DNA from: an uncultured Verrucomicrobiota bacterium
GTDB lineage: Bacteria > Verrucomicrobiota > Verrucomicrobiia > Opitutales > Opitutaceae
NCBI GenBank assembly: GCA_903898675.1
Contig: CAIUGM010000038.1
Location: forward strand, 78,950 to 142,949
Length of the DNA stretch: 64,000 bases
Reading direction: 5' to 3'
A program made the position numbers and the translations under genes. Below are positions 28,420-37,757 of this stretch, in pieces. The notes under the pieces were generated by a model. It searched no databases. It was not told the DNA's origin and saw only the letters and a program-made list of their open reading frames with translations. Position 1 is the first letter of the stretch. The number at the start of each line of letters is the position of its first letter.

Positions 28420-29522
28420 TGGTAATAAAAGGACAACGTGATCGTCTGCTCCTCGCCGAGGACGGAAATCATCTGCTCGGTCCACTTGCGGTAAGGCTGC
28501 GGATCAGTAATGGCGCTCTCGCAGGACAACACGCCTTGTTTCCCACTGTCGGAGTCCTCCACCTTGATGATCTCCGTCTCGCCCTTGGAGTTGATCTTGA
28601 AGGTGACGACGACATGCGACCCGCGCGGCGGGGAAACGTGACTGTCCTCCAGGATGCGGTACCACGACACCTGGATGATCTCGAGCATCTCGTGCATGTA
28701 CTCGCCGTACTCGCTCCACCGGGCATCCATGCCGAGGACGCCGACGTTCTGCACGCCGGTGACGCGGTTGGTCAGGATGGTTGAGCGCGGGGCCGTCAGT
28801 CGAGGCCGCGCCTTGGGCTGCGCCTTGCTGGTCTGGTTCACGGCCACGAGGCCACCGGTGGGATCCTTCGCGTCGTGCGCCCCCTCGACCTCCTGGTCGG
28901 CGTGGGTGGTGGGAGACTTGGACTTGGAAATATTGGAGGCGATCCCGTCGTCGGACTTGCCCTCGTTCTTTTCCGTGCCGGCCAGGGGAGTCTGCTCGGC
29001 GCGGGCCTTCAGTTCTTCCTGGGTTTGCTTGCTGTCGTCCTTGACCACCTGCGGGGAAGCTGCGGCGCCCTGCTGCGGCTTCGCGAGGTTGCCGGTGACG
29101 ATCGAGGCGTCATTCTTGATCTGGTCCTGCGCATTGGTGATGCTCGGACGGTTTTCGGGATCTTTTTCCTTGGCCGGGTCGGGCTGGGCGGACTGCTGGT
29201 TGCGGTTGCTAAAATTCGGGGTCTTGTCGGGTGTATTCTCCGGTGCATCCGGGTTGGTGTCGACGTAACGGAAGGGATTCTGCTTCGGCGGTTCCGGCAT
29301 CGGATCCAGCTGGAAATCGAAGGTCTTCCCCTTGTTGGTCTTGACCGCGATCCCGCGGTGCGAGCCGTTGAATTTGTTCAGGCCGAACTGGGGGGAAAGC
29401 CAGATCAGCAGCAGGTGGAACAGGATCGTGCAGGCGATGCCAATGGCAATGGACCGGTGCACCGGATCTTCATCGCGCAGGGCCTTTGCCTTCTTCCTCG
29501 GCTCTTGGGTTTGGGTTACCAC
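28416..29522 (-). CDS. Second TonB/TolA-like protein
   Basis: A 368-residue protein starting with GTG, with one membrane helix (about 24-44), a long Pro/Gln/Lys/Asp-rich spacer (75-250) and a C-terminal domain containing VVVTFKINSKGETEI and SCESAITDPQPYRKW, a TonB-type fold. It has no ExbB/ExbD partners here and sits between maf and a pseudouridine synthase. It may share the motor encoded at 19.7-20.9 kb, or anchor another envelope machine. Only the layout and C-terminal pattern support the call. Confidence 0.75.
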   Translation of the reverse strand: MVTQTQEPRKKAKALRDEDPVHRSIAIGIACTILFHLLLIWLSPQFGLNKFNGSHRGIAVKTNKGKTFDFQLDPMPEPPKQNPFRYVDTNPDAPENTPDKTPNFSNRNQQSAQPDPAKEKDPENRPSITNAQDQIKNDASIVTGNLAKPQQGAAASPQVVKDDSKQTQEELKARAEQTPLAGTEKNEGKSDDGIASNISKSKSPTTHADQEVEGAHDAKDPTGGLVAVNQTSKAQPKARPRLTAPRSTILTNRVTGVQNVGVLGMDARWSEYGEYMHEMLEIIQVSWYRILEDSHVSPPRGSHVVVTFKINSKGETEIIKVEDSDSGKQGVLSCESAITDPQPYRKWTEQMISVLGEEQTITLSFYYQ

Positions 29523-29532
29523 TGGTTTGAAA

Positions 29533-30120
29533 TCAACGCGTCTGACCCGCTTGAGTCAAAAGTTGTTTCATTTCTTCCAGCGGTAAACCCACAATATTTG
29601 TCAGGGAGCCGGTAAAGCCCGCCAGAATGAGCCCGGCCTGCTCCTGAATGGCGTAGCCGCCGGCCTTGTCCAAGGTGTGCACCCGGCTGAGGTAAAGCTC
29701 GATCGTGGCCTCGTCGAACGCCTTCAAGGTCACCTCGCTGGCCACGCCCTGCTCGAGGCGCAGGCCGTCCCGAAGGCGGCGAACCGCGAGGCCCGTGAAC
29801 ACGGTGTGGGTCCGTCCGCTGAGCATCCGGAGCATTGCCCGGGCCTCGGCGCCGTCGCGCGGCTTGTTCAAGACGGTCTGATTGATGAAAACGGTCGTGT
29901 CCGCCCCGATCACGGTGGCGTCCGGGTGCCGGGCGGCCACCCAGTCGGCCTTGAGGGCGGCGTTGTGCCGGACCATTTCCCGCGGATCGGCGTCGGGTGC
30001 CTCATATTCGGTGACCTCGGCCGGGATGATATCGAAAGGCACCCCCAGCTGGGCGAGCAGCTCCTGGCGCCGCGGCGAGGCGGAGGCGAGAATCAGGCGG
30101 GAAATCACCGGAACGGTCAT
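29533..30120 (-). CDS. Maf-family nucleotide pyrophosphatase
   Basis: A 195-residue Maf/YhdE-type enzyme that hydrolyses non-canonical or dTTP/UTP nucleotides to monophosphates. It has the N-terminal LILASASPRRQELL, the catalytic Asp in VIGADTTVF and the C-terminal GYAIQEQAGLI and NIVGLPLE. The ATG at 30120 places the SASPRR loop normally. First gene of the operon with the TonB-like protein (10 bases later), divergent from nadE. Confidence 0.94.
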   Translation of the reverse strand: MTVPVISRLILASASPRRQELLAQLGVPFDIIPAEVTEYEAPDADPREMVRHNAALKADWVAARHPDATVIGADTTVFINQTVLNKPRDGAEARAMLRMLSGRTHTVFTGLAVRRLRDGLRLEQGVASEVTLKAFDEATIELYLSRVHTLDKAGGYAIQEQAGLILAGFTGSLTNIVGLPLEEMKQLLTQAGQTR

Positions 30121-30219
30121 GGCGTCGCACAGTAGGCGCGAATAAGCGTTCACGGCTAGCGGAATCCAAGGCTTGGGGTTGCAGTCCAGCACTTTGCCCT
30201 CAAGTTCCCCGGGAGCATT

Positions 30220-31863
30220 ATGCGCATCGGTCTAGCCCAGATAAACACCATCGTCGGGGACCTCGCCGGCAACAGCCAGCGAATCCTCGCGGCTTATCGC
30301 ACCCTGGTCGCCCAGGGCGCCGAGCTGGTTCTGTTCCCCGAACTGGTCGTCTGCGGCTACCCGCCGTGGGATCTGCTGTTCAAGAAGCGTTTTATCGCCG
30401 ACGTCGAGCAGGCGACCCGGACGATCGCCGCCCAGATCGGACCCGTGCCGGCGCTGATCGGTTACACCGAGGCGAACACGACCGGCCACGGCCGCGCGGC
30501 GTTCAATGCCGCCGCCTTTTGCCTGAACGGGAAGATCGTGGCCTCGGCCCGCAAATGCCTGCTGCCGACCTACGATGTCTTCGACGAAGACCGGTACTTT
30601 GAAGCCGCCACCCAGCCGACCATCGTGGAATATGGCGGGCTGCGCCTCGGCCTGACCATTTGCGAGGATATTTGGATTCATCCGCTGGTCCCCACGCGCC
30701 GGCTCTACGACCTCGACCCGGTCAAGTGGCTCCGCGACCAGCGGATCGACCTGCTGCTGAATCTTTCCGCGAGCCCCTGGCGGCTGGGCATCAACGCCGT
30801 GCGCCGGACCCTGGTCGCCGACGCCGCCCGCGCCTGCGGCTGTCCCGCCGCCTACTGCAATTCGGTTGGCGGCAACGACGAGCTCATCTTCGAGGGCCGC
30901 AGCGTCGTGTGCGATGCCCAGGGTAAGGTCCTCGGCGGTCTCGCCGCCTTCCGCGAGGATCTCCAGGTCATCGACCTGGCGGCCGCCGGCCCGGCGCTGA
31001 TTCATCCGACCTATGAGCAGGAGGAACTCGCCGATGCCTATGATGCCCTCGTGCTCGGGGTCCGCGACTACGCGCAGAAAACCGGCTTCAAGAAGGCGTT
31101 GATCGCGTTGTCCGGCGGCATCGACTCGGCCCTGACGGCCGTCCTCGCGGCCGAGGCACTCGGCCCGAAGAACATCATCGGCGTCAGCCTGCCCTCGGTG
31201 ATTTCGAGCCAGCACAGCAAGGACGATGCCCGGATCCTCGCCGAAAACCTCGGCATCGAATACCACACCCTGTCCATCGCCGACACCGTGGCCGCCGCCG
31301 AGCAAACGCTGGAGCCGTTGTTTGCCGGACGGCCGCGGGACATCGCCGAGGAAAACATCCAGGCCCGCGCGCGCGGGCTGATCATGATGGCCATCTCGAA
31401 CAAGTTTGGCGCCCTGCTGCTCACCACCGGGAACAAGAGCGAACTCGCCGTCGGGTATTGCACGCTTTACGGCGACATGTGCGGCGGCCTCGCCGTCATC
31501 TCCGACGTCTTCAAGATGCAGGTCTACGCGCTCTCCCGCTGGATCAACCGCCACCGGGAGATCATCCCGGCATCGAGCATCGAGAAGCCGCCCAGTGCCG
31601 AGTTGCGCCCGAATCAGACGGACCAGGACAGCCTGCCGCCCTACGAGATCCTCGATGCCATCCTGAAGGGCTACGTCGAGCAGGGCCTGTCGCGCGCGGA
31701 CCTGGTCGCCCAAGGCTACGACCAGACCGTCGTCAACGACATCGTCCGCAAGGTCGACCTCAACGAATACAAGCGCAAGCAGGCCGCCCCCGGTTTGAAG
31801 ATCACCTCCCTCGCCTTCGGCGTCGGCCGCCGGATCCCGATCGTGCAGAAATACGTGAACTGA
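30220..31863 (+). CDS. nadE: Glutamine-dependent NAD+ synthetase
   Basis: A 547-residue two-domain enzyme converting deamido-NAD+ to NAD+ with glutamine as the nitrogen source. The N-terminal nitrilase-type glutaminase has Glu in [12 protein letters not shown], Lys in RKCLLPTYD and Cys148 in LTICEDIW; the C-terminal synthetase has the ATP loop SGGIDS at 298-303 and [11 protein letters not shown]. Full length. Divergent from maf; the VOC gene follows after 5 bases. Confidence 0.97.
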   Translation: MRIGLAQINTIVGDLAGNSQRILAAYRTLVAQGAELVLFPELVVCGYPPWDLLFKKRFIADVEQATRTIAAQIGPVPALIGYTEANTTGHGRAAFNAAAFCLNGKIVASARKCLLPTYDVFDEDRYFEAATQPTIVEYGGLRLGLTICEDIWIHPLVPTRRLYDLDPVKWLRDQRIDLLLNLSASPWRLGINAVRRTLVADAARACGCPAAYCNSVGGNDELIFEGRSVVCDAQGKVLGGLAAFREDLQVIDLAAAGPALIHPTYEQEELADAYDALVLGVRDYAQKTGFKKALIALSGGIDSALTAVLAAEALGPKNIIGVSLPSVISSQHSKDDARILAENLGIEYHTLSIADTVAAAEQTLEPLFAGRPRDIAEENIQARARGLIMMAISNKFGALLLTTGNKSELAVGYCTLYGDMCGGLAVISDVFKMQVYALSRWINRHREIIPASSIEKPPSAELRPNQTDQDSLPPYEILDAILKGYVEQGLSRADLVAQGYDQTVVNDIVRKVDLNEYKRKQAAPGLKITSLAFGVGRRIPIVQKYVN

Positions 31864-31868
31864 AACAG

Positions 31869-32249
31869 ATGTTAGCCCCGATCACCCGCATCATCCTCTA
31901 CGTGAGAAACGTCGATAAGACCGCTGAGTTCTACCAGCGGGTTTTTGAACTCAAAGTTATCGGCACGCCCGAAAAGGGCTGGATCGAGCTCGGCGGCGGG
32001 GGCTGCAATCTCGCCCTGCATCAGGCCGCCAAGACGGCCGGCTTTCGCCGGGCCGCAGCCAAGATCGTCTTCGGCGTGAAGGATGTAAGCAAGGCCCGGG
32101 CCCTTCTGGAAAGGCGCGGCTTGAAACTCGGGGTCATCCACCGCTCGCCTCACTCCACCTTTTGCAACGGCAAGGATCCGGAGGGAAACCATCTCTCCAT
32201 CAGCAGCCGGGGTGTTTTGTCCTCCGGATTAGTGTCACCATTAGGGTGA
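31869..32249 (+). CDS. VOC-superfamily (glyoxalase-like) protein
   Basis: A 126-residue vicinal-oxygen-chelate protein: one module starting ITRIILYVRNVDKTAEFY, with FGVKDVSKARALLERRG and a final DPEGNHLSI, the typical metal-ligand end. Function unknown (metal-dependent lyase, dioxygenase or resistance protein). The start is the ATG 5 bases after nadE, so it is coupled to it. The last 7 or so residues (GLVSPLG) come from a short ATTAG repeat tract, suggesting the original stop was replaced. Confidence 0.82.
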   Translation: MLAPITRIILYVRNVDKTAEFYQRVFELKVIGTPEKGWIELGGGGCNLALHQAAKTAGFRRAAAKIVFGVKDVSKARALLERRGLKLGVIHRSPHSTFCNGKDPEGNHLSISSRGVLSSGLVSPLG

Positions 32250-32258
32250 ATTAGTGGT
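32228..32258. repeat. ATTAG-unit repeat tract over the VOC stop
   Basis: ATTAG occurs at 32228, 32240 and 32250, within units like ATTAGTGTCACC, ATTAGGGTGA and ATTAGTGGTTC. It ends about 8 bases before hemL and contains the stop codon of the VOC gene. It resembles the short-period repeats elsewhere but is degenerate and has no clear inverted arm. Confidence 0.45.
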
Positions 32259-32266
32259 TCAAAAAA

Positions 32267-33544
<1,278 letters not shown>

Positions 33545-33576
33545 GAATGGCGCGTGTATCTCGTAATGCTGTAGAA

Positions 33577-33652
33577 CCACGAAGTCCCTGCACCCGACCC
33601 AGTCTAATGAAACTCTTCCAAGGCTTCGTGCTCTTCGTGTCCTTCGTGGTGG
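33577..33652 (+). repeat. 9-nt-period CTTCGTG repeat forming a signal-peptide coding region
   Basis: CTTCGTG recurs at 33624, 33633 and 33642 with an exact 9-base period, in frame with the S55 gene, giving Phe-Val-x three times. CCACGAAG at 33577-33584 is the inverse of CTTCGTGG at 33642-33649, so the tract is an imperfect inverted repeat of the same type as those at 24977, 43271 and 56209. Confidence 0.75.
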
Positions 33653-35388
33653 TAATGTCCGCCCAGCCGGTGAACGCGCCACTGATCGCCGTGCACGAAC
33701 TCCAGCCGGGCATGAAGGGCGAGGTCTGGACCGTGTTCAAGGGCCGCGACCCCGAGCCGTTCGGGGTGCAGGTCACCGGCATTCTGCGCAACGCCCTTGG
33801 GCCCGGAAAAAACATGATCCTGTGCGAGCTCACCGACCCGCGCGTGCAGGCCATGGGAGCCGTCGCCGGCATGAGCGGCAGTCCGCTTTACATTGAAGGC
33901 AAGCTGGCCGGCGTGCTTTCCTACCAGATCCAGCGCTTCGAGACGGTGCGTTACGCGGGCTTCACGCCGATCAGCGACATGCTGGAAGTGAGCACGCTCC
34001 CCGCGACGAACAACAACGGCTTCGTGCCCATTCCCATCCCGGTCAAGGGCGGCCGCGACACCCGCGCGACGGAGGTGGCCTCGACCCCGTTCCGCGCGAT
34101 GACCCCGGCCTTCGCCGTGGGCGGACTCGCGCCCAACGTCGCCGCGGCCCTCGAGCCGCAGTTCAGCGCACTGGGGTTGAACGTCACCGCGCTCGGCGGC
34201 AACGACGGCGGTGGCGATACCGCCTTGACCGAGGCCAAGCCGGAAACCGGCAGTCAAACATCCCTCCGGCCGGGTGACGTTGTCGCCGTGGCCCTCGCCA
34301 CGGGTGACATCAGCCTCGCGGGCACCGGCACGGTTTCCTACGTCGACGGCAGCCACATTCTCGCCTTCGGTCATCCCATGATGTCCCTGGGCGCCACCGA
34401 GCTGCCGATGGCCTCGGCCGAGATCGTCACGATTTTGCCGAGCCAGTACAATTCCATCAAGGTCAGCAACACGGGCGGCATCATCGGCTCCTTCAGCCAG
34501 GATCGTCTCTCCGGCATCTACGGCGAGCTCGGCCGCAAGCCGGTGATGGTGCCGGTCGAGGTCACCTTTCCCGGCCGCATCAACCGGCGGGCCCTGCACT
34601 TCTCGGTGGTCCGGAACGAGCAGGTGCTGCCGTCGATCGCCGCCGCCGGACTCGCGCAGGCCGTCATGGGCTCCAACGAATCAGGCCTCGCCCGCGGCTT
34701 CCAGGTGACGACCACCGTTGAGTTCCCCGGCCTCAGCCCCGTGGTGCTCAGACAGATTTATGCCGGCCCGCAGGGCTTCAACCAGGGCCTGTCGGAATTC
34801 GTGGGGAATCTTTCCCTGTGGCTGTTCAACCCCTATGAGCGCGTTTTCCCGGACCGGATCCGCTTCAGCGTGGAGAGCACACCCGAGATCCCCCAGGGCG
34901 TTGTCGAGCAGCTGCAGGTTTCCCGCGCGGAGGCCGCGCCGGGCGAGCACCTCGACGTCACGGTGGGCTGGCGCGGATTCCAGCGCGAGGCGCTGAGCGA
35001 ACTGACCGGCCTCACCATTCCCCGCGAATGGGCCGGCAAGGACCTGGAGATCGTGCTGACCACCGGGCCGGGACTTGATGAACTGACCGGCCGCTCCCAT
35101 ATGGTGCAGGTGGCGCAGCTGCGCAGCTTCGAGGAATACATTTCCGCCCTCCGTGATTTCCGGCTGACCGATGGACTCTACCTGGCCGTGGTCGAGAAAT
35201 CCCGGCTGTTCAGTGACCAGCGCAGCACGACGCAGGACATGCCCGGCTCGCTCTCCCGCATCGCCACCAGCGCCGACGAGGCGCGGTTCCAGAAGGAGGA
35301 CGCCGTGACCCCCCTGTGGGAAAAGCACCTGCTGCCGGGCCGGCTCTTCAACATCCTCATCCGCAAGCCGCTCAAGGTCACGGACTGA
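33607..35388 (+). CDS. Exported SpoIVB-like S55 peptidase-domain protein
   Basis: A 593-residue protein with a signal peptide (charged start, hydrophobic FVLFVSFVVV, cleavage likely after MSA) and an S55-type domain: HELQPGMKGEVWTVFKG near the start and the candidate nucleophile Ser90 in AGMSGSPLYIEGKLAGV. S55 peptidases (SpoIVB in Bacillus) are PDZ-linked serine proteases that signal across membranes; here there is no sporulation context. Residues beyond 350 are of unknown fold. The ATG at 33607 is the only start giving a signal peptide; that peptide is encoded by a 9-base repeat. The propeller-protein gene follows 127 bases later. Confidence 0.8.
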   Translation: MKLFQGFVLFVSFVVVMSAQPVNAPLIAVHELQPGMKGEVWTVFKGRDPEPFGVQVTGILRNALGPGKNMILCELTDPRVQAMGAVAGMSGSPLYIEGKLAGVLSYQIQRFETVRYAGFTPISDMLEVSTLPATNNNGFVPIPIPVKGGRDTRATEVASTPFRAMTPAFAVGGLAPNVAAALEPQFSALGLNVTALGGNDGGGDTALTEAKPETGSQTSLRPGDVVAVALATGDISLAGTGTVSYVDGSHILAFGHPMMSLGATELPMASAEIVTILPSQYNSIKVSNTGGIIGSFSQDRLSGIYGELGRKPVMVPVEVTFPGRINRRALHFSVVRNEQVLPSIAAAGLAQAVMGSNESGLARGFQVTTTVEFPGLSPVVLRQIYAGPQGFNQGLSEFVGNLSLWLFNPYERVFPDRIRFSVESTPEIPQGVVEQLQVSRAEAAPGEHLDVTVGWRGFQREALSELTGLTIPREWAGKDLEIVLTTGPGLDELTGRSHMVQVAQLRSFEEYISALRDFRLTDGLYLAVVEKSRLFSDQRSTTQDMPGSLSRIATSADEARFQKEDAVTPLWEKHLLPGRLFNILIRKPLKVTD

Positions 35389-35405
35389 ACCCCTCATTCA
35401 TGTTT

Positions 35406-35499
35406 GTCCTTCTGCGCGCAGCGAAGAATCCAGTGCCTGCGATCTGCGCATGGCTGCCGTGAATCAATCCCACCGATCCTTCGCCCCGCTCAGGATGAC
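35406..35499. repeat. 25-nt inverted repeat (GTCCTTCTG...GCGAAGAATC type)
   Basis: Arms 35406-35430 and 35475-35499 match as inverted copies at 19 of 25 positions, with a 44-base loop. The core GAGCGnnGCGAAGnATC resembles dispersed intergenic repeats of the kind CTGAGCGAAGCGAAGGATC seen in many unrelated genomes. It fills the gap between the S55 and propeller genes. Confidence 0.7.
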
Positions 35500-35515
35500 C
35501 GCTCCTTTTAATCAT

Positions 35516-37744
35516 ATGCCCTCCCGCCTTCTTTTCGTGTGTCTCGTGTGTTTCGTGGTGACCCTCAAAGCCGATCCGCTGACCAAGCAGATCGAGGTGG
35601 ATTTCGGCCGCGATGTGGCGAGCCGCAATCTCAAGGGGCTCGCGACCCGCTCCGACGGCCGGGTGTTGCCCGGACCGGTCTTCACCGACCTCGACGGACC
35701 CAAGCTCGGCGATATTCTCTGGGTACTCAAACCGGCCGGACCGGAGCGCTTCCTCGTCGGCACCGGTCCCACCGGCCGGGTCCAGGAAGTGACCTTCAAC
35801 CCCAAGGACAACTCCTATGCCGTCAAGGAAGCCGCCCACGTGACCGAGCCCCAGGCCATCGCGGTGCAGCCACTCGCGGACGGCACCATGCTGGTTGGTA
35901 CCTCACCGACCGCGGCGATCTACCTCGTGAAGGACGGCAAGAACCTGACGCGCCTGCCGCTGCCGGCCGACTCCGTGTTTGATTTCCTGCCGCTGCCCGA
36001 CGGCACGGTGCTCGCCGCCACCGGCAATCCCGGCAAAATCTACCGGATCGACCTGAAGAAATTCGCCCGCGCTGGAGTCATCGAGGGCAAGATCACGGAC
36101 GATAAGATAATCGCCGACAAGGGCGTGACCGTGTTTGGCGAGATCCGCGACCGCAACGTGCGCAAACTCGCGCGGCTCACCGACGGGCGGGTGATCGCGG
36201 GTTCCTCGCCCAAGGGCAACGTGTACGCCTTCGCCGCCACCGGCGGGGCGCCCGTCATTCTCCAGGAGAACCGCGAATCCGAAGTCGTCGACCTGCTGCC
36301 CACGGAAGACGGCGGCTTCTATGCCGGCGTTGTCGCCACCCCGAGCGAGGCGAACCGGATCAGCCGCCTGGCCGAGCTCAAGGAAACCAAGGAAGGCAAG
36401 GAGGAGATCAAGGAGCCCAAACCCGGCTTCACCGGCCGCTCCAGTGTCGTGCGCTTTCCGGCGGACGGCTACCCCGAGGGGGTCTTCGCCAAGACGAACA
36501 TCGCCCTCTACCGGGTGATCCGCCACCAGGACTGGCTCCTGCTGACCGCGGGCGAACAAGGCGACGCGTTCGGCTACGATTCCGTGGCCCGGCGCACGCT
36601 GACTTTCGCCGGCAGCGCCTCGGCGCAGTTGAACGACATCGCGCCGCTGGGCGCGGACCGCTATCTGCTGCTGCGGAACAACGCGCCCGGCCTGGCTGTG
36701 ATGTCCTTTGTTCCCGCCCAGACCCGCGAACTCGAGACCAAGCGGCTTGATCTCGGACAGCCCGCGGAGCTCGGCGGATTCCGCTTCTCGCGCTTGCGCG
36801 GCATCGACGGCGCGGCGCTCAAGGTCGAGGTTCGCACCAATTTCGGCAGCGACGAGCTCGAGGGCTGGACGCCCTGGACCGAGCTGAAGCTGCGCGACGG
36901 CGCCTTCTACGCCGAGGGCCTGCGCGGCCGTTATGCCCGCGTGCGGTTGCAGATTCCGGCCACGGCGACGGACTTCCAGCTGGACCGCGCCACGCTGTAC
37001 GACCTGCCCCAGAACCGCCGCCCCACGCTCGCGGACTTCCGGATTTTCGCGCCGAATCTGGGCCTGATCCCCGCCAGCGAGCCGGTGCCCGCCGCCGTCG
37101 CCACCCTCGGCCAGTTGCTGTTTCCCGCCCTGCGCGAAGGCAAGGAGGACGGCGAGAAACGCAAGGGCGCCTTCATGAACAGCCAGGTCGTACCCCAGAC
37201 CGGCACGCAGCTCGTGTACTGGACGGTCAATGATCCGGACGGCGATACCCTTGCCTACACCTTCTCGATCCGGTCGGAAAACTCCGACACCTGGACTGAT
37301 CTCGCCGTGAACACCACGGACAATTACGTCGAGTTCGAGACCGGCTCGCTACCCGAGGGACTCTACCTCACGCGGCTCGCGGTGGCGGAGCAGGCCCCCC
37401 GGCCGGCGAAACAACGCCTGAGCTACACCTTTGAAACCGACAACCTGCTGGTCGACCGGACCCCGCCCGTCATCACCGCCTCGTCCGTGCAGCGCAACGA
37501 CGGCCTGCTCCTGATTTCAGTCGAGGGCCGCGACGCCCTTTCACTGCTCGAGGGCGCGGAGTACGTGTTGAACAACGGCGTGCATGAGACCGTGACGCAT
37601 CCCGCGGACGGCATCCTCGACAGCAAGCAGGAGCGCTTCGTTCTCGAACTCCCCGAGGCCCGCGCCGCCGGCGCCACCTCCGTCCAGGTCCTGCTCTATG
37701 ACTCGGCGGGCAACGCGAGCTCGACGCGACTAACGTTGAAGTAG
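35516..37744 (+). CDS. Exported beta-propeller-like protein of unknown function
   Basis: A 742-residue protein with a signal peptide (MPSRLLFVCLVCFVV, cleavage after LKA). Repeated segments such as FLVGTGPTGRVQEV, MLVGTSPTAAIYLV and VLAATGNPGKIYRI indicate a beta propeller in the first 400 residues; after it come a beta-rich domain (residues 420-500) and a segment DPDGDTLAYTFSIRSE like a fibronectin/cadherin-type fold near 590. No catalytic motif is seen. I do not recognise the family; it is probably a periplasmic or surface structural/binding protein. The neighbouring S55 protein, same direction, may process or hold it. Its signal peptide is encoded by a 9-base-period repeat. Confidence 0.72.
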   Translation: MPSRLLFVCLVCFVVTLKADPLTKQIEVDFGRDVASRNLKGLATRSDGRVLPGPVFTDLDGPKLGDILWVLKPAGPERFLVGTGPTGRVQEVTFNPKDNSYAVKEAAHVTEPQAIAVQPLADGTMLVGTSPTAAIYLVKDGKNLTRLPLPADSVFDFLPLPDGTVLAATGNPGKIYRIDLKKFARAGVIEGKITDDKIIADKGVTVFGEIRDRNVRKLARLTDGRVIAGSSPKGNVYAFAATGGAPVILQENRESEVVDLLPTEDGGFYAGVVATPSEANRISRLAELKETKEGKEEIKEPKPGFTGRSSVVRFPADGYPEGVFAKTNIALYRVIRHQDWLLLTAGEQGDAFGYDSVARRTLTFAGSASAQLNDIAPLGADRYLLLRNNAPGLAVMSFVPAQTRELETKRLDLGQPAELGGFRFSRLRGIDGAALKVEVRTNFGSDELEGWTPWTELKLRDGAFYAEGLRGRYARVRLQIPATATDFQLDRATLYDLPQNRRPTLADFRIFAPNLGLIPASEPVPAAVATLGQLLFPALREGKEDGEKRKGAFMNSQVVPQTGTQLVYWTVNDPDGDTLAYTFSIRSENSDTWTDLAVNTTDNYVEFETGSLPEGLYLTRLAVAEQAPRPAKQRLSYTFETDNLLVDRTPPVITASSVQRNDGLLLISVEGRDALSLLEGAEYVLNNGVHETVTHPADGILDSKQERFVLELPEARAAGATSVQVLLYDSAGNASSTRLTLK
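35531..35563 (+). repeat. 9-nt-period TTCGTGTGT repeat in signal-peptide codons
   Basis: Units TTCGTGTGT, CTCGTGTGT and TTCGTGGTG follow one another with a 9-base period in frame, encoding Phe-Val-Cys, Leu-Val-Cys, Phe-Val-Val in the signal peptide of the propeller protein. The tract resembles the one in the gene before it, but the consensus differs, so it is not a simple copy. Confidence 0.7.
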
Positions 37745-37757
37745 CGCCGGCGTCCGC

